A stretch of DNA of 38,981 nt from CG2-30-51-40 sp041753575 (lineage in GTDB: Bacteria; Desulfobacterota; DSM-4660; Desulfatiglandales; Desulfatiglandaceae): the NCBI GenBank assembly GCA_041753575.1, contig JBGSUA010000030.1, forward strand, positions 1-38,981, read 5' to 3'. Position 1 is the stretch's first letter. The number at the start of each line of letters is the position of its first letter. The position numbers and the translations under genes are program-made. Shown here one piece after another: positions 15,331-24,409 of this stretch. The notes below the pieces were generated by a model that was not told the DNA's origin, did no database searches, and saw only the letters and a list, made by a program, of their open reading frames with translations.

Positions 15331-15897
15331 ATGCCTCTTATTAGAAATCTAATCGCATTGACATTGCTGACTATCATGCTGACTGCCGGAGTAGGAATCA
15401 ACGCGGCAGCAGCGGAAAATGAAAAGCCCCCGACTCTCGTCCAGCCGGATCAGCCGCCTGCGGCAAGCGCCGGACCCTCCAAATTGGAGGACAGGAGATG
15501 GATAATCAAGGAAAAACCAGGCGCTGCCAAGGCGGGTAAGACAAGTAAGGCAAGTGAACTCAAGTGGAAGGGAGAGCTGCATAAGAAGACCTGTGCCGCT
15601 TACGTACCCAGGCTGAAGGATGCCTTTCAAAAGGCCAGGTATCATTCCATCCAGGGGGATTCATGCGCCACCATGGAATATTCCAAGAAGTTCCTTGACC
15701 TCTGTGAGGAATGCAGGAAGGAGTGTCCTGACGGCTACCTGAAGGAGATCGGATACCAGGATCAGACCTTGAGGAATGTCAAGATACTTCACAGCAGCGG
15801 CAAGGAACGGTGCCTTGGCCGAATCAGCCCGGGAGCGCCGGATTCCGGGAAGACCACTTCAGCTCCTTTACCCAGCAGTAAAGAACCGGCAAAATGA
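15331..15897 (+). CDS. Small secreted Cys-containing protein of unknown function
   Basis: A 188-residue protein starting at ATG 15331, with GAGGGAGA 8 bases upstream; an in-frame TTG at 15325 is less likely. Residues 1-27 form a signal peptide ending AAAA. A Pro- and Lys-rich linker follows. A compact region from about residue 85 has cysteines in the contexts KKTCAAY, GDSCATM, LCEECRKEC and ERCLGR, which could make disulfides or bind metal. I do not recognise the family. Its last 74 bases overlap, on the opposite strand, the 3' end of the RND pump gene. It lies just downstream of the sigma-54 activator, but the linkage is uncertain. Confidence 0.7.
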   Translation: MPLIRNLIALTLLTIMLTAGVGINAAAAENEKPPTLVQPDQPPAASAGPSKLEDRRWIIKEKPGAAKAGKTSKASELKWKGELHKKTCAAYVPRLKDAFQKARYHSIQGDSCATMEYSKKFLDLCEECRKECPDGYLKEIGYQDQTLRNVKILHSSGKERCLGRISPGAPDSGKTTSAPLPSSKEPAK

Positions 15898-18800
15898 GCA
15901 TGGTCAGGATCTCAATGACCATTCCCCCAAATGAAGGAATGGCCATCGGAATCATGAGATCCGAGCCGCGGCCACTCGAGGTAAGGACAGGCAGAAGGGC
16001 CAGGATCGTAGTTGCTGTCGTCATAATACATGGTCTGACCCTCCGGGACGCCCCTTCGATAACCGCCTTCCTTATCTCTGAATTCCCTGCCGGCTCACTT
16101 GCAGCGAACCTCTCATCCAGGTATGATGCCATTACGACTCCATCGTCGGAAGCGATTCCGAAAAGAGCCAGAAAACCCACCCAGACCGCGACACTCAGAT
16201 TTATCGGATGTACCTGGAAAACCTCTCTAAATGAGATACCCAGGATGCTGAAATCAAGAAACCAGCCCTGGCCGTATAGCCATATCATAAGGAAGCCGCC
16301 CGCCCAGGCGACGAAAATACCGGAGAAGATCATTGCGCTGGTCAAGAAAGACCTGAACTGAAAAAAGAGTATGAGCACAATGAGGAACAGGGTGACTGGG
16401 ACTATTATCATCAATCGTCTTTCGGCCCTTAGTTGATTCTCATATATGCCGGTAAAGCTGAAATTAACGCCTCGCGGCAGCTTTAGAGTTCCGGACTCTA
16501 TATGTTCCAACAAGGACTCCTCAACCCGTTCCACCACGGTTGTCTCTGAAAATCCCGGCCGCCCGTCGAAGAGCACATAGGCCGTCAAGAATGTGTTTTC
16601 TCCCCTTATGGCCGCTGGGCCTCGCACATAAACTATGTCAGCCAACTGCCCAAGAGGGATCTGGGTTCCGTCAGGCGCCGGGACAAGGATACCTCCCAGC
16701 ATCTCAATTTCATCCCTGAGTTCGCGCATATACCTCACCCTGACAGGGTATCTCTCTCTGCCTTCGACGCTCGATGATATCCTGCGCCCTCCTATCGCAA
16801 GGTCTATAACGTCCAATACCTGCCGTGTATTTATTCCATACTGAGCCGCGGCGTCCTTCCTGACCTCTATTTCAATATATGGTTTCCCCGCTATCCTGTC
16901 GGCTATGACCGTGCCGGGAGCAACCGCGGCGACCTCTCTCACCAAGGCTTCTATGCGCAATGAAGCATCTTCAATGCTTTCCAAATCAGGGCCTGTTATT
17001 CTTATGCCCATCTTCGAGCGGATTCCGCTCTGAAGCATTACCATCCTTGCGGATATCGGTTGGAGTTTGGATGGAGTAGTTGTTCCCGGCATCCTTGCCG
17101 CCGCTGCTATCGCATCCCAGATGTCATCGGGCGACCGGATGCCCCTCCAGGGCTTGCGTCCCGGATTTACAGAGGTATCAAGAAGAGGTCTCCAGAGTCT
17201 GAAAGGCTTACCCTCCTGGTCCGCTATGAGATTAGATTCTTTGTCTCTGATGTATCTGCCCCTCTGGAGGTAAGGCTTTCCATCCGGGGCGATAACCGGA
17301 TTTCCGTTAACGTCTCGTACGAGATCTATTTCGTCAGGCATAAAGCGAAAGGTAGCGAGGTCCCCTTTCTCGTCTTGAAGGAAACATGGCTTATAGGTCA
17401 CAAGGGTCTCTATCATTGATACGGGAGCGGGATCAAGCGCCGTATCCGCCCTCCCAAGCTTGCCCACGACCGTTTCAACCTCTGGAACGCCGGATATGGC
17501 CATATCCTGCCTTCGAAGGATATCCTGAACCTCCCCTATTGATGCATGGGGCATTGTGCTCGGCATAAACAGAAAGGCTCCCTCATCCAAAGGGGGCATA
17601 AACTCCTTTTCAAGCCCGGGGAACTTCTCTGACATGAAGGCACCCGGTGCGGATTTTTTTAATAAGGAGGGAGCCCAACCCCAGACACTATCGAATCCCC
17701 TCCATACCGTCAGGCCCAAGAGGATTATGCAGACAGGAAAGAATAGAAAAAGGGCCTTGTGATTGAGGCACCATGTGAGGATCTTCGTATAATGCAGTTT
17801 AAAAGCTGACAATACCAGTAAGACAGGGCATGCGACGATGATGACAAAGAAGACATTACGCAAAAAGCCCTTGTCAGGTCCGAGGGGGAGCCACAGCCTC
17901 GTCAGAACATAAAAAAGCCACCCGATCAGAGCGAACTTGGCCATCCCCTGCGCCTTCTTTACCATCGAATCCTTGAGCCGCGGCAGAATCAGACTGTAGA
18001 TCCCGATCGTGACAACGGCGGCTCCGGTCAGTCTATCAAATACAAAGAATATGACGACCCCCGCGTAGGCGATCGCTTCATAGAAAATCCATCTCTTCTT
18101 CCCGCTCTTCAGATAATCCCCGAAGACAATGCTTGCCAGTGGAGGTATTATTACGACTGCCATTACAAGCGAGGAGATAAGGGCTGCTGTCTTTGTAAAG
18201 GCCAGGGGCCTGAAGAGCTTACCCTCCGCTCCCTCCAACGCGAAAACAGGCAGGAATCCCACTACGGTTGTCGCAACCGCAGTTATTACGGCCCCTCCCA
18301 CTGATTCGGCGGCCTTTAGAATCGCATTCAGCGCCTTTTCCCCTGGCCGCCTCTGGGATAAATGAACAACTATGCTCTCAGTCATTATGATACCCATGTC
18401 AACCATGGTACCTATGGCGATGGCTATGCCTGAGAGAGCTACTATGTTGGCGTCCACCCCGAAAACCTTCATAGGTATGAAGCATAAAAGCACGGATATC
18501 GGCAGAAGAGATGCTATCAAGAGCGAGCTCCCCATGTGAAACATGAGAACTATCACTACAATCATTGTGATCAGTATTTCGCTCTTTAGAGCATCATCCA
18601 GGGTAGCCAGTGTCTCCTCTATGAGAACGCTGCGGTCGTAAAATGGAATTATCGTCAATTGGCTCGATCGGCCGTCAGCCAGCTTTTTTTGAGGCATCCC
18701 CGTTGATATTTCTTTGATCTTCTTTTTGAGGGCGTCAATGACAGTCATGGGGTTTTCTCCGAACCTCACCACCACCACGCCGCCTACTGCCTCTTCTCCG

Positions 18801-19747
18801 TACTTATCCAATACACCCTGCCTCAGGGCAGGGCCCATCGAGACCCGCGCAACATTTCGAACCAGGACAGGGACAGAGTCCGCAAGCTTTATTACTTCGT
18901 TTTCAATATCCTCCTTCTTCTTGATGAAGCCCAGCCCCCTTATGAGGTATTCTACTTTGTTGACCTCTATGGTTCTGGCGCCGACGTCTCTGTTTGAATT
19001 TCTCACTGCCTCTACTACCTGCGACAGTGTTACACCGTTGATGCGCATCAAGTCCGGATCAAGATCAACCTGATACTCCTGAACGAAACCCCCTATCGAA
19101 GCCACCTCGCTGACTCCCTGAACCGAAAGGAGGGCGTAGCGAACAAGCCAGTCCTGACATGTCCTGAGTTCTTGCAGATCCCATCCTCCCGCGGCTTTCC
19201 CTTCCTGATCGCGTCCTTCGATGGTGTACCAATAGATCTGCCCCATACCCGTGGCGTCAGGGCCCAGGGAAGGCCGCGCGTCGTCGGGGAGGGTTCCCGG
19301 CGGAAGGCTGTTGAGTTTTTCGAGTATCCGGGATCTGGCCCAATAAAAGTCCACGCCGTCTTTGAAAATCAAATATATGGATGAGATACCGAACATGGAT
19401 GAACTTCTGACTGTTTTTACTCCAGGAAGGCCAAGGAGAGCGGATGTCAGAGGAAATGTAATCTGATCTTCGATATCCTGAGGAGATCTTCCTTCCCACT
19501 GCGTGAAAACTATCTGCTGGTTTTCACCTGTGTCTGGAATGGCATCAACAGGAATGGGACTCCTTAAAGGGCCTCCGATGCTCCAGCGGAAAGGTGCAAC
19601 CAATACACCCCATGAGATGAGTAGTGCGAGCATGAGGAAAAGGGCCGTACGATTTCGGACAAAAAAACCTACCGCTCTCCCGGTCAGAGTTAGACCTCTC
19701 AGCGTTTGATCATCGCTTGGATTGGGGAAGTCCAAGAGCACCTCCAT
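15824..19747 (-). CDS. CusA/CzcA-type heavy-metal RND efflux pump, enlarged
   Basis: A 1307-residue inner-membrane proton/metal antiporter, about 250 residues longer than typical CusA. Family marks include the N-terminal IPVDAIPDTGENQQIVFTQW, the TM4 motif IAIGTMVDMGIIMTES with its proton-relay Asp (near residue 445), ALEGAEGKLFRPLAFTKTAA, and the late ASDDGVVMASYLDERF. The extra length sits in two inserts. One is ~130 residues with about four additional hydrophobic segments between the first and second membrane halves (~residues 545-680). The other is ~80 residues rich in charged turns in the second porter domain (after ETLVTYKP). ATG 19747 has AAGGAGG upstream and overlaps the adaptor gene by 38 bases. 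Cu(I) or another soft metal is the likely substrate given the NosL and cupredoxin neighbours. No outer-membrane partner gene is in the window. Confidence 0.93.
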   Translation of the reverse strand: MEVLLDFPNPSDDQTLRGLTLTGRAVGFFVRNRTALFLMLALLISWGVLVAPFRWSIGGPLRSPIPVDAIPDTGENQQIVFTQWEGRSPQDIEDQITFPLTSALLGLPGVKTVRSSSMFGISSIYLIFKDGVDFYWARSRILEKLNSLPPGTLPDDARPSLGPDATGMGQIYWYTIEGRDQEGKAAGGWDLQELRTCQDWLVRYALLSVQGVSEVASIGGFVQEYQVDLDPDLMRINGVTLSQVVEAVRNSNRDVGARTIEVNKVEYLIRGLGFIKKKEDIENEVIKLADSVPVLVRNVARVSMGPALRQGVLDKYGEEAVGGVVVVRFGENPMTVIDALKKKIKEISTGMPQKKLADGRSSQLTIIPFYDRSVLIEETLATLDDALKSEILITMIVVIVLMFHMGSSLLIASLLPISVLLCFIPMKVFGVDANIVALSGIAIAIGTMVDMGIIMTESIVVHLSQRRPGEKALNAILKAAESVGGAVITAVATTVVGFLPVFALEGAEGKLFRPLAFTKTAALISSLVMAVVIIPPLASIVFGDYLKSGKKRWIFYEAIAYAGVVIFFVFDRLTGAAVVTIGIYSLILPRLKDSMVKKAQGMAKFALIGWLFYVLTRLWLPLGPDKGFLRNVFFVIIVACPVLLVLSAFKLHYTKILTWCLNHKALFLFFPVCIILLGLTVWRGFDSVWGWAPSLLKKSAPGAFMSEKFPGLEKEFMPPLDEGAFLFMPSTMPHASIGEVQDILRRQDMAISGVPEVETVVGKLGRADTALDPAPVSMIETLVTYKPCFLQDEKGDLATFRFMPDEIDLVRDVNGNPVIAPDGKPYLQRGRYIRDKESNLIADQEGKPFRLWRPLLDTSVNPGRKPWRGIRSPDDIWDAIAAAARMPGTTTPSKLQPISARMVMLQSGIRSKMGIRITGPDLESIEDASLRIEALVREVAAVAPGTVIADRIAGKPYIEIEVRKDAAAQYGINTRQVLDVIDLAIGGRRISSSVEGRERYPVRVRYMRELRDEIEMLGGILVPAPDGTQIPLGQLADIVYVRGPAAIRGENTFLTAYVLFDGRPGFSETTVVERVEESLLEHIESGTLKLPRGVNFSFTGIYENQLRAERRLMIIVPVTLFLIVLILFFQFRSFLTSAMIFSGIFVAWAGGFLMIWLYGQGWFLDFSILGISFREVFQVHPINLSVAVWVGFLALFGIASDDGVVMASYLDERFAASEPAGNSEIRKAVIEGASRRVRPCIMTTATTILALLPVLTSSGRGSDLMIPMAIPSFGGMVIEILTMLILPVLYCWVKELKWSSRNPALPG

Positions 19748-21251
19748 AGGCCCCAGGCCTCCTTCTTGTGACGGACTGCCTGCCTTCGTTCTCGCTTCTT
19801 GTCTTCAGCCTATCCGACTCGTACTTCTCCTGTACGGCCTGGGACCCTCCGTGCTCGTGAAAAGACGCGGCAGGAATCCCTCCCCTGAAATCCATCATGC
19901 CGCCCTTGGCTAGGATCTGAACGGCGCTGTCAATCTTGAAAGCCCCGTTCACCACAACCGCCTCTCCCTCCTTCAGCCCGTCTTTGACCACATAGTAATC
20001 CTTTCCCTTAGGGCCCAGGCTGACCTCCCTGCCCTCAAAGACCCCCTTCTTATCCGGAACCGCAATATAAACAACCGCGCGCTTTCCTGTAATAAGCGGC
20101 GAAGTAGAGGGCACTACCAGAGGAATCTCCTTCCCGCCGAGAGACGCCTTGACCGTCGCCCTTACCAGCATTCCGGCCTTGAGTCTTCCCCCCAACTCCG
20201 AAAAGATTGCGCCAACATCAAAGGTGCGCCTCTCCGGATTGAAAACCGGCGAGATGTAGATGAGTCTCCCCACGAATTTCTCTCCCGGGTAGGCTTCCGT
20301 TTCAATCTCCACATCCTGCCCGTTTCTGAGCCACGGAAAATCAGCTTCGTATGCGTTAAGGCGAGCCCATACGTAAGTTGGGTCTCCGATGGCGAAAACC
20401 CTTGTGCCTCTGTTTATGAATTGACCTTCAAAGGCGTTCTGTTCAATAACCTGGCCATACAGGGGGGCGTAAACGGTAGATATGCCCGTCGGCTGAGGCG
20501 ATTTCATGAATTCGTCTATATCCCTCTTCGGAAGACCAAGTATCTTGAGCTTGTGCCTGATACCCTCAATTTTCTTGAGCGCCGCCTCAACATCCACGGC
20601 CTGCTCTTCCCCCTGCTTTCTGGTTCGCTCCTGGACAGGGGCGTCCTGAACAGCGTAAGCCTGCCCCTCCTGGAAAGCGAGAAATCCCGGAACTACCTTC
20701 ATAGCCTCCTGAAGCTGTCTCTGCGTCTCAAGGAGATCGGAGGAATAGATATCAAAAAGGGGATCACCCCACCTGACAAATTGTCCGGCCCTTTTTACAT
20801 ATACCCTGTCAATAACTCCCGGCATGAAGGCCGAGACATAGCTCATATGGGCAGTATCATAATCAATCCGGCCGAAGAGTTTCACTTCTGCCCAGAGTTC
20901 TTTTCTCTGCACATAGGCAAGCTCTACTCCGGCCGACGCCAATTCTGCAGGGCTGAGTTTGACTCTTGGGCGCCCCGATTCGCTCTTTTGAACATCAGGA
21001 ACAGGAACCAATTGCATCCCGCAAACCGGGCAGTTGCCGGGCGACTCCCTTGGCGGCACGCATGACATGGGGCAGACATATACATAGCTTCCCTCCTGCT
21101 CTATTGATTCGAAGTGCATCTCTTCAACGGCAGGAACCGATGGCATCCTGTCTCCTCTAACCCAATAGCCTGCCAAGAACACCGCGAACAGTATTAGGAT
21201 GACGGGGAGCCATCTTTTCTTTATCCATTCGGTATTAGAGAAAGGATTCAA
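19710..21251 (-). CDS. CusB-like periplasmic adaptor with metal-binding N-terminus
   Basis: A 513-residue membrane-fusion protein of the HlyD/CusB class. After an N-terminal anchor (WLPVILILFAVFLAGYW), residues ~57-82 form a heavy-metal-binding segment with CPMSC and CPVCGMQLVP; most relatives have CPMHP in place of CPMSC, so this copy has an extra Cys. The barrel-sandwich and beta-barrel parts follow (YVKRAGQFVRWGDPLF, VYAPLYGQVIEQNAFEGQFI, IYISPVFNPERRTFDVGAIF, GMLVRATV). The frame is open to 21500, but I place the start at TTG 21251: GGAGG lies just upstream, and the TTGA overlaps the stop of the preceding gene. It should couple the RND pump to an outer-membrane channel encoded elsewhere. 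Confidence 0.88.
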   Translation of the reverse strand: MNPFSNTEWIKKRWLPVILILFAVFLAGYWVRGDRMPSVPAVEEMHFESIEQEGSYVYVCPMSCVPPRESPGNCPVCGMQLVPVPDVQKSESGRPRVKLSPAELASAGVELAYVQRKELWAEVKLFGRIDYDTAHMSYVSAFMPGVIDRVYVKRAGQFVRWGDPLFDIYSSDLLETQRQLQEAMKVVPGFLAFQEGQAYAVQDAPVQERTRKQGEEQAVDVEAALKKIEGIRHKLKILGLPKRDIDEFMKSPQPTGISTVYAPLYGQVIEQNAFEGQFINRGTRVFAIGDPTYVWARLNAYEADFPWLRNGQDVEIETEAYPGEKFVGRLIYISPVFNPERRTFDVGAIFSELGGRLKAGMLVRATVKASLGGKEIPLVVPSTSPLITGKRAVVYIAVPDKKGVFEGREVSLGPKGKDYYVVKDGLKEGEAVVVNGAFKIDSAVQILAKGGMMDFRGGIPAASFHEHGGSQAVQEKYESDRLKTRSENEGRQSVTRRRPGAYGGALGLPQSKR

Positions 21252-22249
21252 TAGCCCTCCAGCCTGAAGTCGGAAAACAACATCGGATAAGCCGACAGAG
21301 CCGTAAAAGCAAGAAAACAGCACACTGAAGCTATGCAGTATTTCCTCTGTTGCCTGCGAGCCAAGGCAGAAACCGAGGCTGCCGAACGGCCCGTCCCCAA
21401 GACCCCTACCCCGACACCCGTGATGGTCCCTCCCAATAATAAGGCATAAAGAGGATAACCTATGTAACCGTAGTCTGACTGCAAGATGCAAAACGGACAA
21501 TGATGGGTGGGGAGTTCATAATAATAAAGCGAGATAAATGAAGTTATCCCTATTATCGAAACAATAAAAAAAAGGCCGCTGGTCAAAGCGAAGAGCCCGG
21601 CACCCTTATCTCTGGTCAGAAAGTTTATCCCAAGCCTCAAGATGACAGCCGCATTCAGGAAAAACAATATCATCGCTAGGCTGGGGGGAAAAGACGCAAG
21701 ATCTGCGGCGAGGCCCTCCGCATAGGAGCTGAATAGCGTACCACAGCAGGAAGTGATTACCTCGCCCCTCAGCCCGAAGAAGTACCCGGCGGTAAGATAT
21801 CCCTCTAATATGAGCATGCCTGTAATAAAAAGAAGCATCTTATATTTCTGCCTTATCAGGGGGTAATCAGCGCCTCTATTGTCGAGTCTGTTCATGACAA
21901 CCCAAAGACCGCAGAGTATAGCGTTACAGGCCTTAACAATGAGAGCGGGATAGCCATAGTCGTTAGCGTTCAGGCTTCCTGCCGCGCACATGGCGCCCAC
22001 AAAGAGTCCGTGCAGTCTGTCGGCACAGAAGACGAAGAGAAACAGGGACAGGAACTCAAAGACCAGCAGGTGCCCCATTATCGTAGAAACAAGGTATGTC
22101 CTCCTCTCTAGTATAAGCTGCCTCTCCGTGCCTTTTTTCAAATCCCACTTCATAAGTATCTCGATACCCACCGCGGATGAAAGGACAGCCAGCGACGTTA
22201 CCAGGAGGCTCGTAAGCAGAAGAGCTAGAACATCAGGGTTGAAAATCAT
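21248..22249 (-). CDS. Polytopic membrane protein, unknown function
   Basis: A 333-residue protein with about eight hydrophobic segments and few charged loops. Notable residues are a Cys pair in ITSCCGTLF and the motif THHCPFCILQSDYGYIGYPLY, a CxxC next to two His that could bind copper or act in thiol redox chemistry. I do not recognise a named family. ATG 22249 overlaps the ATPase stop as ATGA, and its own stop overlaps the adaptor's TTG, so it is translated in step with both. Its place between an ABC ATPase and an efflux adaptor suggests a part in metal or thiol handling at the inner membrane. Confidence 0.75.
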   Translation of the reverse strand: MIFNPDVLALLLTSLLVTSLAVLSSAVGIEILMKWDLKKGTERQLILERRTYLVSTIMGHLLVFEFLSLFLFVFCADRLHGLFVGAMCAAGSLNANDYGYPALIVKACNAILCGLWVVMNRLDNRGADYPLIRQKYKMLLFITGMLILEGYLTAGYFFGLRGEVITSCCGTLFSSYAEGLAADLASFPPSLAMILFFLNAAVILRLGINFLTRDKGAGLFALTSGLFFIVSIIGITSFISLYYYELPTHHCPFCILQSDYGYIGYPLYALLLGGTITGVGVGVLGTGRSAASVSALARRQQRKYCIASVCCFLAFTALSAYPMLFSDFRLEGY

Positions 22250-22932
22250 GACTGATGCCCCCCTTCCGTTATCCTGCCGTCTCTGAGTGCAATTGTACTT
22301 TCAACCCATTCGGAGTTGATCACCAATGGATCGTGGCTTGCAATTATGATGGTTTTCCCCTGCTCTTTAAGCCTCCCAAAGATGGAAAGCAGCACTGAGG
22401 ATTGATCCGTATCCAGGTGGGCTGTAGGCTCGTCGGCAATTATTATCGAGGGGTCGTTTATCATGGCCCTCGCAATAGCTACCCTCTGCTGTTCTCCTCC
22501 TGAAAGATGCTCCACCTTCTCCCGGGCCTTGGCATTTATATCCAGTTCCTCCAGCAGGGACTCCGCCCTCTTCACTATGACTGCCCTCTTCACACCTGCG
22601 GGATAGGAAGGAATCATAATGTTTTCAATGGCCGAAATGCCCTTGATCAAATTATATTGCTGAAATATGAAACCGAATAAAGACCTGCGCACCTCAGAGG
22701 CGAATCTTTCAGGGAGGCTCGTCGTCTCCTGCCCTTTCACCCAGACCCTGCCCGAGGTAGGTCTCGTCATGCAGCCTATTATGGTCAAGAGCGTGGTCTT
22801 GCCGGAGCCGCTGGGGCCTTTGATAACTGTGACCTCCTCAGTGGAAATCTCGATGCTGATATCCCTGAGGGCCTTGAATTCATTGATTCGGCCCTGGTTG
22901 AAGCATTTGCTAACCTGGAGAAGTTTGATCAT
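22246..22932 (-). CDS. ABC transporter ATPase, LolD/MacB type
   Basis: A 228-residue nucleotide-binding protein. Walker A is GPSGSGKT (39-46), the Q-loop FQQYNL (~90-95), the signature LSGGEQQR (143-150), Walker B with catalytic Glu IIIADEPT (163-170), then HLD and the switch His in ASHDP. Length and the FQQYNL/GEQQR pattern fit the LolD-MacB-FtsE group that drives FtsX-type permeases. The upstream permease stop overlaps its ATG as ATGA. With that permease it likely forms a mechanotransmission-type transporter serving the periplasmic NosL-like proteins, though cargo is unknown. Confidence 0.95.
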   Translation of the reverse strand: MIKLLQVSKCFNQGRINEFKALRDISIEISTEEVTVIKGPSGSGKTTLLTIIGCMTRPTSGRVWVKGQETTSLPERFASEVRRSLFGFIFQQYNLIKGISAIENIMIPSYPAGVKRAVIVKRAESLLEELDINAKAREKVEHLSGGEQQRVAIARAMINDPSIIIADEPTAHLDTDQSSVLLSIFGRLKEQGKTIIIASHDPLVINSEWVESTIALRDGRITEGGHQS

Positions 22933-24065
22933 CCCTGTCTCATAATGCTGTCGGGATCCGCAATGGAGGCCTTCCAGGCAGGAATTACCGTAACCAATGT
23001 ATAAGGCCCGACTGTCATTAGGAGCAGCGCTACCAGGTGGTAAAGGCTGATCTCAGGGGCCAGGGTAAATTCCGGATAGAGTATGGCCCATCCCTTTAGA
23101 GCCCTTTCAAAGATGGTCCCGGAAGCAAAAAAAACATGCAGGTATGCCCCTATCACCCCAATCACAAAGGCGGTCAGAGAAACAACTGTGCCCTCCCACA
23201 ATTTCATTGTCAGGACCTCGCTTGTATCCCAGCCCACTCCCTTGAGGATGCCGATTTCAAGCCTTTCCTCGGAGCTTAATCCGGCAGCTCTGTCCCAGGC
23301 AAATATAAGGAAGGCTATCACCGCCCCCGAAAGCAGAATAAGGGCTACCCCGCCCCGCCAGTCGAACACAGCGACATAGGTCCTCAATATCTCTTCCCTG
23401 AGGATGGGCCGCGCGTCAGGTAAAGCAAGGACAATTTTTTCAGCAATTACAAGAGATTCAGCCTTATTCCCCAAGGTTACCGCGAGATCATTCGCAAAGC
23501 CCTCCGGCACCCCGGAGATCTTCCTGAAGGCAGCCTCTCCAAGCAGGATCAGATCCGAGGAAACCAGTTCCGTTGCTGCAGGCAGTGTTCCAGCGATTTT
23601 AAGGACCACCGAACTCCCGTCGGCAGCCTTAAAATAGAAACGCCCTTCTTCCGACCCGACCCAAGTTCTATTTACTCCTTCCCCAACCTGCACTTCATCT
23701 TCTCCCAGGGAGAAATCCGCAGGAACCATGATAGTGTAATTGGATCTTGAAGCAGGGTGATAATAATAACCCCAGAGTCGGGGCAAAACCTCTTTGATGC
23801 CTCTTATTGCCTTTATCTTTTCTATGTATGAAACAGGCAGCAACTCATGGCGGCCTCCTACGGTCCTCTGCACGACCATATCGGGTGCCGCTTCAAGAAG
23901 CGCCTCGGCCTCTCTCAGTAGGGAGTTCGTCAAAAAGACAAGAGAAGAAACAAGAAAAACAATAAGAGCATAAACCGAGATGAGAGAAATATTTTTACCC
24001 TTGCGCCTTGCCAACGATGCAAGGGTAAAGTCGAGATAGCCCCTCTGGCGCTCTATCCAGCCCAT
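22929..24065 (-). CDS. FtsX/MacB-type ABC permease
   Basis: A 378-residue permease with an N-terminal membrane helix (ISLISVYALIVFLVSSLVFL), a periplasmic domain of about 190 residues and three C-terminal helices. Between helices 2 and 3 it carries the FtsX-family coupling segment ERLEIGILKGVGWDTSEVL. The frame is open to 24161, but ATG 24065 fits better: it lies four bases after the preceding gene's stop, and MGWIERQRGYLDF reads as a normal cytoplasmic N-terminus. Its stop overlaps the ATPase start. It probably couples ATP hydrolysis to periplasmic copper-site delivery or extraction together with the NosL-like proteins. Confidence 0.9.
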   Translation of the reverse strand: MGWIERQRGYLDFTLASLARRKGKNISLISVYALIVFLVSSLVFLTNSLLREAEALLEAAPDMVVQRTVGGRHELLPVSYIEKIKAIRGIKEVLPRLWGYYYHPASRSNYTIMVPADFSLGEDEVQVGEGVNRTWVGSEEGRFYFKAADGSSVVLKIAGTLPAATELVSSDLILLGEAAFRKISGVPEGFANDLAVTLGNKAESLVIAEKIVLALPDARPILREEILRTYVAVFDWRGGVALILLSGAVIAFLIFAWDRAAGLSSEERLEIGILKGVGWDTSEVLTMKLWEGTVVSLTAFVIGVIGAYLHVFFASGTIFERALKGWAILYPEFTLAPEISLYHLVALLLMTVGPYTLVTVIPAWKASIADPDSIMRQG

Positions 24066-24069
24066 CTGA

Positions 24070-24372
24070 CTATCGCCAAAGACCTCTCGGAGGAATAAAG
24101 AATGATCCCGAGGGAAAATGGTCAAGGGAGAGAGGGTGGTCCTTGAACGCTGAATGCACATCTGCCTGGGAAGGATTTCTGGTGTAGGCAGCCTCTGTAA
24201 ACAAACAAAGATCCGTCAATTTCAGTCTTTTCACCACCGCTGCGGATGCAGACCTTCTTTCCTGATGAAACGTCCTGGTGAATGCGGCATGAGCCATAGC
24301 AAAGATCAAGAAAAACGCAGGAATCAAGGAGATTAATAGCAGATAAATGCTGGATCTTCTCATAAACCCCAT
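24070..24372 (-). CDS. Small conserved membrane-anchored protein (LTDLCLFTEA motif)
   Basis: A 100-residue protein with one hydrophobic N-terminal segment (IYLLLISLIPAFFLIFAMAHA), then KRLKLTDLCLFTEAAYTRNPSQADVH and a C-terminal DHPLSLDHFPSGSFF. I believe similar short proteins occur beside NosL/FtsX-type ABC genes in other bacteria, but I cannot name a family or check it here. The start is uncertain: ATG 24372 is chosen for the GGGGAT before it; ATG 24363 and an upstream TTG that would overlap the NosL gene are alternatives. It ends four bases before the permease, so it is probably part of that transporter. The single Cys and the His residues could touch copper. Confidence 0.7.
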   Translation of the reverse strand: MGFMRRSSIYLLLISLIPAFFLIFAMAHAAFTRTFHQERRSASAAVVKRLKLTDLCLFTEAAYTRNPSQADVHSAFKDHPLSLDHFPSGSFFIPPRGLWR

Positions 24373-24409
24373 AATGGCATCCCCGCAAAGAGAGTTGCTC
24401 ACCCCAAGA

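Noticed and set aside
15790..15823. Imperfect hairpin past the RND pump stop as operon terminator
   Set aside because: It lies within the coding sequence of the convergent gene, has a bulge, and lacks a T-run.
20421..21065. 214-codon plus-strand frame
   Set aside because: Antisense shadow of the CusB-like adaptor; its protein has no recognisable features while the minus frame is a full family match.
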